DNA of 49,880 bases from an uncultured Prevotellaceae bacterium (GTDB taxonomy: Bacteria; Bacteroidota; Bacteroidia; Bacteroidales; Muribaculaceae): positions 1 through 49,880 of the forward strand of contig UQLZ01000013.1 in assembly GCA_900541935.1 (NCBI GenBank), given 5' to 3'. Both the position numbers and the translations under genes were made by a program. Below, piece after piece: positions 41,956 through 49,880 of the stretch (positions are counted from its first letter, which is position 1; each line of letters starts with the position of its first letter). A model generated the notes under the pieces. That model was not told the origin of the DNA. It did no database searches and worked only from the letters and a program-made list of their open reading frames with translations.

Positions 41956-43047
41956 TTATTTCCCGGTTACTTTTTTGTAAACGTCAAGAGTCTGCTTTGC
42001 TATTGTATCCCAATTATAGTTTTTCAAATCATATACTCTCATCAGATTCAGATTCTGCAATTTGCATTCCAAAGCATTTGCAAGAGAATCAGTATCACCA
42101 CATTCAAAAAAATCCACTTTTTCAAGTTCTGGAATTTTGTTTGCAGGAATATTGCTCACCAATGCATCAATATTATAACTCATTGCTTCAAGTAACGAGA
42201 TTGGCAAACCCTCGTGATATGAAGGCAAAACGAACAATGCCGCATTGGTCAGTATCTGGTTCAGCTTCTCTCCCTTAATAAAGCCTGTCAAAACAACGCC
42301 AGCCTTTTTAGCCTTTTCTTTCAGTTCAAGAGAATATGCATCTTCATGGTCTGCATCGCCGGCAATAACAAGTTTATAATCCTTGTTACCGGTCTTTTCA
42401 AAGGCGTCAATCAACAGGTCAAAGCCTTTTTCCTTAACGAACCTGCCAACGGCAACAACGTATTTCTTGCTTTCCAGCCCAATAGAGGAAATGTAATCAA
42501 TGCTCGTGCTCTTTACAGGAGTAGTTACTCCATTAAAAATCAGTGTTGACTGGCGATTATACTTCTTCAGAAGTATATTTTTAATTACGTTGGAGATAAC
42601 GATAACCTTATTGCTAAACTTTGCGCCGCCCCATTCTCCCATCTTAAGCATTGTCTTCGCCATTTTACCCCACTTCTGGCGGTCATAGTCAGGTCCATGG
42701 TTGGTTGAAACGACTTTCAAACCAAGAAGCCGAGCAAAAGGCACCATCAGCGACGGACCAATGGCATGGATGTGGAGAATATCTGCATTATGACTGCGAG
42801 CATAAAGAACGGCAAGGAAAGTATGGATAATAGCCTCAAAACTTTTCTTGCGCGGAGCAAACAAGTCAACTAACTTAACGCCCTTAAACTCAGATATTTT
42901 ATTTTCCGGAGCAACATAGCAAGAGCGACGTATAACAGTGACCTCACAGCCCAACGATGCAAGACGCGGATACAGTTCTTCACAATGCGTCTCAACTCCA
43001 CCAAGTATATTAGGGATTCCCCGTGTTCCGGTCACAAATACTTTCAT
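41956..43047 (-). CDS. GT4 glycosyltransferase with DUF1972-type N-terminus
   Basis: A 363-residue GT-B glycosyltransferase. The start V-T-G-T-R-G-I-P-N-I-L-G-G-V-E-T-H and H-I-H-A-I-G-P are typical of DUF1972/rhamnosyltransferase-like enzymes. The C-terminal GT4 domain has V-A-V-G-R-F-V-x-E-K-G-F-D and the donor-binding E-x7-E motif in P-S-Y-H-E-G-L-P-I-S-L-L-E-A. It adds a sugar (possibly rhamnose) to a surface polysaccharide at the inner-membrane face. It starts three bases after the radical SAM stop, so it is in the same operon. Confidence 0.9.
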   Translation of the reverse strand: MKVFVTGTRGIPNILGGVETHCEELYPRLASLGCEVTVIRRSCYVAPENKISEFKGVKLVDLFAPRKKSFEAIIHTFLAVLYARSHNADILHIHAIGPSLMVPFARLLGLKVVSTNHGPDYDRQKWGKMAKTMLKMGEWGGAKFSNKVIVISNVIKNILLKKYNRQSTLIFNGVTTPVKSTSIDYISSIGLESKKYVVAVGRFVKEKGFDLLIDAFEKTGNKDYKLVIAGDADHEDAYSLELKEKAKKAGVVLTGFIKGEKLNQILTNAALFVLPSYHEGLPISLLEAMSYNIDALVSNIPANKIPELEKVDFFECGDTDSLANALECKLQNLNLMRVYDLKNYNWDTIAKQTLDVYKKVTGK

Positions 43048-43050
43048 ATA

Positions 43051-44118
43051 CTAAAATTTTTCTCGTAAATCACCTTGACAAGGGTCTTGACCTACGTCAC
43101 ACCACTTCTTGTCGATGCATGCTGGCTTACCTTGCATACTTCTCAACTTATTCGCCAAAGCCCACTTTAGAGGATACTTGATATACTTGTGCATGACAGG
43201 AGAAGCCGTTCCGACCATCCAGCAGTTTTTAGGGCATTTGCGAACCATTGCACGAACCTTATCAGCCTGCTCACTGGTCCATAACTCCATAAAATCCTTT
43301 GTCTGGCGGATATTGCCCATAGATTCTTTCCAATACTTCTCCTCAAGTCCATTGCAAGGATAAACAGCACCATACGGATCAATGAAGAAATTCATTGTTC
43401 CAGCCTCACATGGAAGCATTCTGCGCCCACCCTCAATATAGTTAATCAATCCCATATTGAACCACGCACGGAACCAGGATTTAGGATGCTTTTCTTTCAA
43501 CTGCATATTAACCAGTTTCTCAAAGTCTCCACAAACTTCATCCTTATTAGTAACAACGTTATCATCCTTATGGAAATAATAAGAATTATGGAAAGATGCA
43601 GTAGCAAACTCCAAACCAAGAGATTTTGACAATTGGTAGAGAGCAAGCATATCTTTTGAATTATTGTTAGAAACAGTACAGCCAAAACCAATATCCTTAA
43701 CTCCCATCTCCTTTAATGTCAACAGCGTTCTGAGCCCCTTGTCGAAGCCTCCATCTCGACCTCGCAACTCATCGTTCTTTTGCGACAAGCCTTCAATAGA
43801 TATTCTGATGCCTATATTAGGGAAACGCTTTGCTAACTCAATAACGCGGTCTTCATACCATCCGGAAGTTGAGATAACGATTCTATCCGTCTTGCTATAG
43901 CAAACCTCTACAATATCAGCCAAATCTTCCCTTACGAAAGGCTCTCCGCCTGTAAGGTTTATGAATTTCAATTTAGGAAGCACTTTCAATTCCTCCGCTT
44001 TCAATTCCTTAGCCTTATCGGTAGGGTTCTGCCATATATTGCACATTTTACACCTCATAGGGCAACGATATGTCAAAATTATCGATGCGTCTGTTGGAGT
44101 ATTTATCTTTTCTGACAT
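43051..44118 (-). CDS. Radical SAM/SPASM-like protein in a glycan operon
   Basis: A 355-residue radical SAM protein. The [4Fe-4S]/SAM motif is C-P-M-R-C-K-M-C (CX3CX2C, about residues 18-25), followed by L-T-G-G-E-P-F and I-S-I-E-G-L. The C-terminal part has additional cysteines (A-V-Y-P-C-N-G-L, R-K-C-P-K-N-C-W, and three more near the end) that fit a SPASM/twitch auxiliary cluster. Such enzymes modify peptides, sugars or other substrates by radical chemistry. The genes on both sides are GT4 enzymes, so a role in making or altering a glycan component is suggested but unproven. Start 44118 is preferred over 44127. Confidence 0.85.
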   Translation of the reverse strand: MSEKINTPTDASIILTYRCPMRCKMCNIWQNPTDKAKELKAEELKVLPKLKFINLTGGEPFVREDLADIVEVCYSKTDRIVISTSGWYEDRVIELAKRFPNIGIRISIEGLSQKNDELRGRDGGFDKGLRTLLTLKEMGVKDIGFGCTVSNNNSKDMLALYQLSKSLGLEFATASFHNSYYFHKDDNVVTNKDEVCGDFEKLVNMQLKEKHPKSWFRAWFNMGLINYIEGGRRMLPCEAGTMNFFIDPYGAVYPCNGLEEKYWKESMGNIRQTKDFMELWTSEQADKVRAMVRKCPKNCWMVGTASPVMHKYIKYPLKWALANKLRSMQGKPACIDKKWCDVGQDPCQGDLREKF

Positions 44119-44137
44119 TTCTAACAAATTATTACCA

Positions 44138-44182
44138 ATACTATATAACGCAACAATAATAATATTATTGCATATATAGTAT
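44138..44182. promoter_or_regulatory. Nested inverted repeat between the GT4 and radical SAM genes
   Basis: ATACTATATA (44138-44147) pairs with TATATAGTAT (44173-44182). Inside it CAATAATA (44154-44161) and TATTATTG (44163-44170) form a second palindrome with a one-base centre. It fills half of the only sizeable gap (84 bases) in this operon. It may be an operator, an attenuating hairpin or an mRNA processing site. Confidence 0.4.
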
Positions 44183-44202
44183 CATTTTAAAATATAAAAG
44201 TT

Positions 44203-45390
44203 TCAACTTATGCCATAAGCGGTCATTATCTCCTTGAAATATCGCTCTTTGCTGAATACTTCAATAGATTTTTGCGAGATTTCTTTATAGTTGTAATCCG
44301 TATTCCAAACCATCCTAATACTCTTTTCCAGACTGTCAACGTCTCCTGAACGGAACAGCACGCCATTTGATGGCTTTAGCAATTCAGGAATGCCACCTAT
44401 TTTAGCACCAACAACAGGTGTTCCAAGACTTAATGCCTCAATTACACTCAACGGATTATTTTCATAACATTCCGAAGGCAAAACAAGCATCTTTGCATTA
44501 ATAACAAGTTCCTTTACTTCTGGAGGACTAACATGACCTAAGAATTTAATATTTGCCTTTGAATACTTTGCCTTCAATTCTTCTGCAAGCGGACCGCCAC
44601 CGGCTATTCGCAACTCATAAGGCAACTCCGATGCAGCCTTTAACAATGTCTCAGCACCTTTCTCTTCTGAAAGCCGCCCAACATAGACATAATAATCTTT
44701 TCTGGTTTCTGACACTTGCAAACCACTGATAAAATCCGGGTTGACAAAATTGCAGACATAACGTAACTTTGCCGCATCCAAGCCGCCCTCAACCATCTTC
44801 CCGGCAAGGAATTTGCTCGGAGCTATAAATACATCCGTTGCAGCCTGCAATCGTTTTACTGTCCAATATTTTGCTTCAAGATAGGCAATAATTCCGCCTA
44901 CCAAACCACCTTTCATACAGCGACGGCGGATTACCCCATACTTGCTGCCTGTTATACACTCTTCGCACACCTTCCCATCTGCAAGACAGGAATATGAAGG
45001 GCAAACAAGTTTATAGTCATGGAGAGTCCAGACTGTCCTGGCTCCAAAAGATTTAGCCATCTCAACAATTACAGGAGACAGATAAGAGTGAATATTATTA
45101 AAATGCACTATATCGGGCTTAAACTGCTCCAATACTGATGCAAATGACTTCTTAACTCCTGCTCCGCCAAAAACGCGACTGGCAGCCTTAATCTTATTGC
45201 CGACACCTCCGCCAAACGACACTTCCGGCGCAAAATATTGCGAATACTCCGTAGGATAATTTTCCGAGAACTGCATTGAATATATAGCTACATCAAAACC
45301 TGCATCTCTAAGCATTTTTTCAAGACTTAGCGTACAAATGCAATCCCCGCCTCGGTTATAATAGAATTTATTTACTATCAGCACTCTCAT
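44203..45390 (-). CDS. GT4 family glycosyltransferase
   Basis: A 395-residue GT-B enzyme. It opens M-R-V-L-I-V-N-K-F-Y-Y-N-R-G-G, has an H-F-N-N-I-H-S-Y-L-S-P segment and W-T-L-H-D-Y-K-L-V-C-P with a small Cys cluster (C-P-S-Y-S-C ... C-E-E-C) that is common in this GT4 subgroup. The C-terminal domain has Y-V-G-R-L-S-E-E-K-G and the E-x7-E motif in P-S-E-C-Y-E-N-N-P-L-S-V-I-E-A. It transfers a sugar in surface polysaccharide synthesis. I chose ATG 45390; the longer frame starts inside the repeat at 45393. It is the first gene of the operon, and the -7 box TATCTTTG at 45402-45395 lies only five bases before the ATG. Confidence 0.9.
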   Translation of the reverse strand: MRVLIVNKFYYNRGGDCICTLSLEKMLRDAGFDVAIYSMQFSENYPTEYSQYFAPEVSFGGGVGNKIKAASRVFGGAGVKKSFASVLEQFKPDIVHFNNIHSYLSPVIVEMAKSFGARTVWTLHDYKLVCPSYSCLADGKVCEECITGSKYGVIRRRCMKGGLVGGIIAYLEAKYWTVKRLQAATDVFIAPSKFLAGKMVEGGLDAAKLRYVCNFVNPDFISGLQVSETRKDYYVYVGRLSEEKGAETLLKAASELPYELRIAGGGPLAEELKAKYSKANIKFLGHVSPPEVKELVINAKMLVLPSECYENNPLSVIEALSLGTPVVGAKIGGIPELLKPSNGVLFRSGDVDSLEKSIRMVWNTDYNYKEISQKSIEVFSKERYFKEIMTAYGIS

Positions 45391-45392
45391 AA

Positions 45393-45627
45393 TGCAAAGA
45401 TAGTGCAAACCGAAAACATAACAAAAATTGCTCGCTATTTTTGTCATGTTGAGGTGCAGCCTATTTTATCCAAAGATAATGCAAGGTGAGAGAAGAAAAA
45501 ATAAAAACTGAAGTTTAAATTTTTTTTTTGCCGAACCGTAGCATATCTTTGCAAAAGATAAACGGCATCTCAGCATAAAGCTCAAGCGAACTTGGCTTTC
45601 TGCATTCGATTTGCACTATCTTTGCAC
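45393..45627. repeat. Three tandem hairpin repeat units with outward -7 boxes
   Basis: Unit 1 (45393-45470) has a 14-base stem with one mismatch (45415-45428 with 45437-45450). Unit 2 (about 45471-45552) begins CAAAGATA and ends TATCTTTGC. Unit 3 (about 45551-45627) has CAAG-cgaa-CTTG at its centre and ends GATTTGCACTATCTTTGC. The outer ends read TATCTTTG toward both flanking genes (45402-45395 minus; 45617-45624 plus). The units are related to those at 14806-14950. Confidence 0.75.
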
Positions 45628-45632
45628 AAAAT

Positions 45633-46850
45633 ATGGAAAAAATGAGCGTTTACGACATTAGAATAGAAGATTTCAACTACAATCTACCTGATGAAAAAAT
45701 TGCCAAGCACCCATTGGCTGAAAGAGACCAATGCAAACTGCTGATGCACAAAGGTGGTAATATTTCCGAACATGTCTTTTGCGAAATTGCAGACCTCCTT
45801 CCAAAGGACTCTACTTTAGTATATAACAACACAAAAGTTATCAACGCACGCCTGCGTTTCCGCAAAGCAGGAGGTGGCGCTGTCATTGAAATTTTCTGTC
45901 TCGAACCACTTTTGCCTCGCGACTATGAACAGGCTTTCGCCTGCACTGAATCTTGTGACTGGCTCTGCTTCGTTGGAAACTCCAAGAGATGGAAACAAGG
46001 AGAACTTGAACTAAACATAACTGTTGACGGAAAAGACATCACCCTAAAAGCACTCCGTAACGGTCAAAACGGCAACGCCTTCAGAATCTGCTTCTCTTGG
46101 AACGGTGGCGTAACTTTCGCCTCAATCCTTGACGCTATCGGAGAAATTCCCATTCCTCCATATCTGAACCGCAACACAGAGCCAAGCGACCTAACCGACT
46201 ATCAAACGGTATTCTCGCACATTGAGGGCTCTGTTGCCGCTCCTACTGCCGGACTGCACTTCACTGACAAAGTTTTGGGAGACATTGACAGCAAAGGCAT
46301 AAAGAGATGCGAACTGACGCTACACGTTGGCGCCGGCACTTTCCAACCTGTGAAATCAGAATCTATCGGTGAACACGAAATGCACACCGAATTCATCTCC
46401 GTAACAAGAGAACTTATCGAAAACCTCATTGCCGCACCTGGTAAGATTATCGCAGTTGGAACAACATCGGTTAGGACACTTGAAAGTCTTTACTATATTG
46501 GAACGGCTTTGCACGAAGGCACTGACCCGGAACCGGCTACACACGTTATGCAATGGACTCCTTACGAATCAGAGAACAAACTATCCGGAAAAGAAGCTCT
46601 TCAAGCAATTGCTGACCACATGGATAAAAACGGACTGTCGCACCTGGTTGGTAGCACACAAATAATCATTGCCCCTTCTTACAAATTCCAAATAGTTGGC
46701 GGTATGATAACAAACTTCCACCAACCGCAATCAACCCTGCTATTGCTTGTTTCCGCCTTCCTCAACGGCGAATGGAAAAAAATTTACGACTATGCTCTTG
46801 AAAACAATTTCCGTTTCTTGAGTTACGGTGACGCTTGCTTGTTTCTTTAA
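45633..46850 (+). CDS. queA: S-adenosylmethionine:tRNA ribosyltransferase-isomerase QueA
   Basis: A 405-residue enzyme of queuosine synthesis. It transfers and isomerises the ribose of SAM onto preQ1 in tRNA to form epoxyqueuosine. Features: I-E-D-F-N-Y-N-L-P-D-E-K-I-A-K-H-P at the start, S-T-L-V-Y-N-N-T-K-V-I-N-A-R, V-A-A-P-T-A-G-L-H-F-T, L-H-V-G-A-G-T-F-Q-P-V and N-F-H-Q-P-Q-S-T-L-L. It is longer than the usual 340-350 residues through the middle insertion common in Bacteroidota. The ATG at 45633 is only nine bases after the -7 box at 45617-45624, so the mRNA may be almost leaderless; ATG 45642 is an alternative. Confidence 0.95.
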   Translation: MEKMSVYDIRIEDFNYNLPDEKIAKHPLAERDQCKLLMHKGGNISEHVFCEIADLLPKDSTLVYNNTKVINARLRFRKAGGGAVIEIFCLEPLLPRDYEQAFACTESCDWLCFVGNSKRWKQGELELNITVDGKDITLKALRNGQNGNAFRICFSWNGGVTFASILDAIGEIPIPPYLNRNTEPSDLTDYQTVFSHIEGSVAAPTAGLHFTDKVLGDIDSKGIKRCELTLHVGAGTFQPVKSESIGEHEMHTEFISVTRELIENLIAAPGKIIAVGTTSVRTLESLYYIGTALHEGTDPEPATHVMQWTPYESENKLSGKEALQAIADHMDKNGLSHLVGSTQIIIAPSYKFQIVGGMITNFHQPQSTLLLLVSAFLNGEWKKIYDYALENNFRFLSYGDACLFL

Positions 46851-46878
46851 GATATTGGTAATATAAGTAATATAAACA

Positions 46879-46913
46879 AAAATCGGCTTGTCCTTTCGGA
46901 GCAAACCGATTTT
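46879..46913. terminator. Bidirectional terminator between queA and ychF
   Basis: AAAATCGG (46879-46886) pairs with CCGATTTT (46906-46913), followed by T and preceded by A. It serves both convergent genes. Confidence 0.8.
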
Positions 46914-46936
46914 TTATATCATAAAAACTCTACAGA

Positions 46937-48040
46937 TTATACATTAAATCTGAAGTGCATAATGTCACCATCCTGAACAACATATTCCTTACCCTCGACG
47001 CCAATCTTGCCTGCTTCGCGACATTGAGACTCGCCTCCAAGTGTAATATAATCCTCATACTTAATAACTTCTGCACGGATAAAGCCCTTTTCAAAGTCTG
47101 TATGAATAATTCCGGCACATTGGGGGGCCTTGCTGCCCTTAACGTATGTCCAAGCCTTAACTTCTTTCGGGCCTGCAGTAAAGTAAGTTTCAAGATTTAG
47201 CAAGTGAAAAGCAGAGCGGATTAGACGGGAAACGCCAGATTCCTTCAAACCTATTTCCTCAAGGAACATTTGACGCTCCTCATAAGTGTCAAATTCAGCG
47301 ATTTCCGATTCAGTCTGAGCGGCAACAATAAGGATTTCCGCATTCTCATCTTTAACAGCCTCACGAACCATATCAACATACTTGTTACCTGAAACAGCCG
47401 ACTTGTCATCAACATTGCAAAGATACAGGATAGGCTTGTTTGTCAACAAGAATAGTTCGCGCGCAAATTTCTGCTCATCCTTAGTTTCAAACTCAACAGT
47501 TCTCGCAGCCTTGCCAGCATCAAGTGCCTCCTTATACTTGCTCAAGACCTCAAATTGCATCTTTGCAACCTTGTCGCCACCTGTCTGAGCCTGCTTCTGC
47601 ACCTTATTGATACGGCTTTCAACCGTTTCAAGGTCTTTTAACTGCAACTCATAATCAATGATTTCCTTATCACGAACAGGGTTAACAGAACCGTCAACGT
47701 GAACAACATTATCATCATCAAAACATCTCAAAACGTGGATAATAGCGTCTGTCTCACGAATATTTGCAAGGAACTTGTTACCCAAGCCCTCACCTTTTGA
47801 CGCACCTTTAACCAAACCGGCAATATCAACAATCTCCACTGTTGCCGGAACAATTTTTTCCGGATTCACCAATTCTGCCAACTTGCCAAGCCTTTCATCA
47901 GGGACAGTGATTACGCCAACGTTAGGCTCAATTGTACAGAAAGGAAAATTCGCCGACTGCGCCTTTGCATTCGACAGACAATTAAAAAGTGTTGACTTGC
48001 CAACATTTGGAAGTCCCACAATACCACATTGTAATGCCAT
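46937..48040 (-). CDS. ychF: Redox-regulated ATPase YchF (Obg family)
   Basis: A 367-residue P-loop protein. G1 reads G-L-P-N-V-G-K-S-T-L-F (about residues 8-18), G3 D-I-A-G-L-V-K-G-A-S-K-G-E-G-L-G, and a TGS domain at the end carries the F-x-A-G-P-K-E-V-K-A-W-T and D-G-D-I-M-H-F-R-F-N-V motifs. YchF binds ATP rather than GTP and associates with ribosomes. The NKxD motif is altered to N-V-D-D, as expected for an ATP-preferring member. A consensus promoter is at 48078-48109. Confidence 0.96.
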   Translation of the reverse strand: MALQCGIVGLPNVGKSTLFNCLSNAKAQSANFPFCTIEPNVGVITVPDERLGKLAELVNPEKIVPATVEIVDIAGLVKGASKGEGLGNKFLANIRETDAIIHVLRCFDDDNVVHVDGSVNPVRDKEIIDYELQLKDLETVESRINKVQKQAQTGGDKVAKMQFEVLSKYKEALDAGKAARTVEFETKDEQKFARELFLLTNKPILYLCNVDDKSAVSGNKYVDMVREAVKDENAEILIVAAQTESEIAEFDTYEERQMFLEEIGLKESGVSRLIRSAFHLLNLETYFTAGPKEVKAWTYVKGSKAPQCAGIIHTDFEKGFIRAEVIKYEDYITLGGESQCREAGKIGVEGKEYVVQDGDIMHFRFNV

Positions 48041-48077
48041 ATATAATTATTCTTTTTTATTTTTTCTTTTGCGAATG

Positions 48078-48109
48078 CAAAATTACAAAATTAAATGCTT
48101 GACAGCAAA
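48078..48109 (-). promoter_or_regulatory. Consensus promoter of ychF
   Basis: On the minus strand TTTG (48109-48106), 20 bases, TAATTTTG (48085-48078). The leader to the ATG at 48040 is about 30 bases. Confidence 0.75.
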
Positions 48110-48126
48110 CCATAAACCCAAAAAGG

Positions 48127-49755
48127 TCACTTTATAGCGGATATAAAGTCAGGCATTTCTGTTTCAATCTTCATCTCTTCCCCTGTCATGGGATGAACAA
48201 ACCGCACTGACAATGCATGCAAGCACAGCCTTTCACCTGATTTACCATACAATCTGTCTCCACATACAGGCATTCCAAGCCCATCTTTATGTGCCGCATG
48301 AACTCGAATTTGATGCGTCCGACCAGTTAGTGGATGAAACAGGACCAATGATTTTTCTTCAAAGCGCTTAACTACTTCATACCTGGTAACTGAATGCTTG
48401 CCATTATCATAGTCAACCTTTTGCAATGGGCGATGATAATAATCTGCAATCAACGGCAGGCAAACCTCGCCATAATCATCAACAGGCTTACCTTCAACCA
48501 ACGCCAAATAAGTCTTCTCAACGGCACATTCCTCAAAAAGTTTCTGCATAGCCTTATGTGCGGCTTTTGTCTTGGCAATTAGGAGCAGTCCCGAAGTGTC
48601 CATATCAAGGCGATGAATAATCAACGGAGATTCTGTTTCTGGAAAACGCAACCGGATAATTTCCTCAACGGAGCCAACAGCATCTTTTCCTCTTACGGAA
48701 AGCATTCCCGAAGGCTTGTCAACCGCTAAAATATAATCATCTTCATAAACAATCTTCAAGTCAGAAAATTTCCGCGAAGCACTCAAAGGGTTTTGCTCAA
48801 CATCAATTCCCTGCAACATAAATTTCAACAAAGGCTCGCACTTCCCTTTACATGACGGATAAAATGACAAATGATTACGAATCTCACTTTTCGGGGAATT
48901 TCCCCACCAGAATTCGCCAAAGGCAAGTGGCTCAAGATTATTTTTATATGCATACTGGAGCATTTTTGGCGCAGCACAGTCACCTGTTCCTCCTGGAGGG
49001 AGTTCGCCGCGCTCTTTTTGGAAAATATCGTAAGCATTACTCTTTTCACCGCGAGCATTAAGAAATACATACTGCGAGAAAAGCCATTTCTGCAAATTGA
49101 CTGAGCGACGCCTTCGCTCCTCACACAATGACGCTATTTTCTCTTCATACTTAGACAGTGTCTCTCGATACTCATCCAATTTTTCTTCCGCTTTAGCCTT
49201 AATACGCTTTAGTTCCGCCTTGTCGAACTGACTTTCCCTTATCATTTCAGTAGTTACAACTCCGGAAATGCGCTGCGCATCACGTTTTTTCTTACGTTCA
49301 GCCATTGAGGCTTTGAATGAATGTATCTCATTTGTAGCCTTTGTTTCTTCTGCTTTCAGTGAGTTTTGGAGTCTGGTGTATTCTTCGGAGGTCTGTAGAT
49401 TGCTTATCTCGGTGTTTATTGCAGAAATATTTGTTTCTTCTGTCTTGAAGTATCCGCCTTCCTCGAGGATATCAAACACCATGGGAACAAAATAATTGTC
49501 CTTGCGAACTTCCTCAACAACGCCAGAACAACCGGCAAGGAAGCCCACTTCTTCGCCACGGCGAACAACAAGAACGCCAAGCATCTTTCCCTCAGAAAGG
49601 ATATTGCCCAATTCTGTATTCTCCAAATGTTTACGCACTTCTTCCGCTGCAAGGCAAACAAGCAGATGAGGCTCATAGCAAAACGGATAAGTAAAACGCT
49701 CAGGCAAGGCTATTTTAGAAATATCCGTATTATAACGATGAAACATTTTCAACAT
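48127..49755 (-). CDS. RluA-family pseudouridine synthase with long N-terminal extension
   Basis: A 542-residue protein. The last 220 residues are an RluA-type pseudouridine synthase with the catalytic H-R-L-D-M-D-T-S-G-L-L-L motif (catalytic Asp after R-L), I-V-Y-E-D-D-Y-I-L-A-V-D-K-P-S-G and G-R-T-H-Q-I-R-V-H. It isomerises uridines in rRNA or tRNA. The first 320 residues comprise an N-terminal domain (about 1-100), a highly charged coiled coil (about 115-215), and a domain containing P-P-G-G-T-G-D-C-A-A-P-K-M-L, usual in Bacteroidota relatives. The in-frame ATG at 49746 is an alternative start. Confidence 0.92.
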   Translation of the reverse strand: MLKMFHRYNTDISKIALPERFTYPFCYEPHLLVCLAAEEVRKHLENTELGNILSEGKMLGVLVVRRGEEVGFLAGCSGVVEEVRKDNYFVPMVFDILEEGGYFKTEETNISAINTEISNLQTSEEYTRLQNSLKAEETKATNEIHSFKASMAERKKKRDAQRISGVVTTEMIRESQFDKAELKRIKAKAEEKLDEYRETLSKYEEKIASLCEERRRRSVNLQKWLFSQYVFLNARGEKSNAYDIFQKERGELPPGGTGDCAAPKMLQYAYKNNLEPLAFGEFWWGNSPKSEIRNHLSFYPSCKGKCEPLLKFMLQGIDVEQNPLSASRKFSDLKIVYEDDYILAVDKPSGMLSVRGKDAVGSVEEIIRLRFPETESPLIIHRLDMDTSGLLLIAKTKAAHKAMQKLFEECAVEKTYLALVEGKPVDDYGEVCLPLIADYYHRPLQKVDYDNGKHSVTRYEVVKRFEEKSLVLFHPLTGRTHQIRVHAAHKDGLGMPVCGDRLYGKSGERLCLHALSVRFVHPMTGEEMKIETEMPDFISAIK

Positions 49756-49787
49756 TCAATAAAACCATACCAATAGATACGCCTAAA

Positions 49788-49819
49788 GGAGTTGCATTAA
49801 GATAACTTAACACAACTCC
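49788..49819. terminator. Hairpin downstream of tRNA-Glu
   Basis: GGAGTTG (49788-49794) pairs with CAACTCC (49813-49819), and TTAAG/CTTAA pairs inside across a 2x2 loop. It lies between the tRNA 3-prime end and the RluA gene, both transcribed leftward. No U run follows, so factor-independent termination is doubtful. Confidence 0.45.
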
Positions 49820-49827
49820 CACTCAGG

Positions 49828-49880
49828 TAGCCCATAGGAGAATCGAACTCCTCTTTCAAGAATGAAAATCTTGCGTCCTA
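49828..49880 (-). tRNA. tRNA-Glu (anticodon TTC), 5-prime part beyond the window
   Basis: On the minus strand the sequence gives an anticodon stem CAAGA/TCTTG around loop TTTTCAT (anticodon TTC, Glu), a T arm AGGAG-TTCGATT-CTCCT, the 3-prime acceptor strand ATGGGCT and discriminator A at 49828. The CCA end is not encoded. The D arm and 5-prime acceptor strand lie outside the window, so it is partial by truncation, not decay. Confidence 0.93.

Noticed and set aside
43051..44118. Radical SAM RiPP-maturation cluster
   Set aside because: No small precursor-peptide gene or peptide transporter/protease is adjacent; both neighbours are glycosyltransferases.
1..49880. CRISPR arrays, prophage genes, complete insertion sequences, rRNA operons
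   Set aside because: I found no regularly spaced direct repeats, no phage structural or integrase genes, no transposase frames and no rRNA sequence.

Overview
The window looks like a piece of a Bacteroidales (Bacteroidota) chromosome, probably a complete metagenomic contig. The lineage is suggested by -7 boxes of the TAnnTTTG type, start codons without clear Shine-Dalgarno sequences, type IX secretion (T9SS) C-terminal sorting domains, and families typical of the phylum (DUF4249, DUF3943, DUF3822, DUF6249, the long QueA and the N-terminally extended RluA). I cannot resolve the genus. The left end is a 55-base copy of sequence found again at 2564-2618, and the right end stops inside a tRNA-Glu gene. 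Both are typical of assembly breakpoints.

1-3.8 kb is accessory DNA: a truncated hydrolase fragment, a DUF1848 protein with a C-terminal cysteine cluster, a frameshifted remnant of a BlaR1/TonB-like tail, a YafQ-type toxin-antitoxin pair and an intact exported alpha/beta hydrolase. 3.9-5.4 kb is an ECF sigma-factor operon (DUF6249 membrane protein, sigma factor, small membrane protein, possibly the anti-sigma factor) with a likely self-recognised promoter. 5.5-11.8 kb has a RecD/Pif1-like helicase diverging from DUF3822-rsmD, a GT32 glycosyltransferase diverging from a secreted GH9 glucanase, and a small exported helical protein. 11.9-16.8 kb has the sigma54-activator/lptE/TPR/secG cluster and an OmpA-like TPR lipoprotein.

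17.1-20.8 kb starts with the most interesting gene: an AAA ATPase fused to a DUF4435 TOPRIM-like domain, the architecture of a fused PARIS (AriA-AriB) defence protein. It overlaps birA by eight bases, and an MFS exporter follows. 20.8-31.3 kb contains a MITE-like inverted repeat, a structured gene-free region, a membrane-anchored LuxR-type regulator, a DUF3943 outer-membrane protein, a lipoprotein/TonB-receptor/DUF4249 operon, an MBOAT/SGNH acyl-transfer pair, an O6-alkylguanine-DNA methyltransferase and a candidate small RNA.

31.4-41.9 kb holds three large secreted T9SS cargo proteins: two FN3/cleaved-adhesin proteins in an operon and a divergent M6 metalloprotease. 42-45.4 kb is a glycosyltransferase / radical SAM / glycosyltransferase operon for surface polysaccharide. 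45.4-49.9 kb has three tandem hairpin repeats that face -7 boxes outward into both neighbours, then queA, ychF, an RluA-type pseudouridine synthase and the partial tRNA-Glu.
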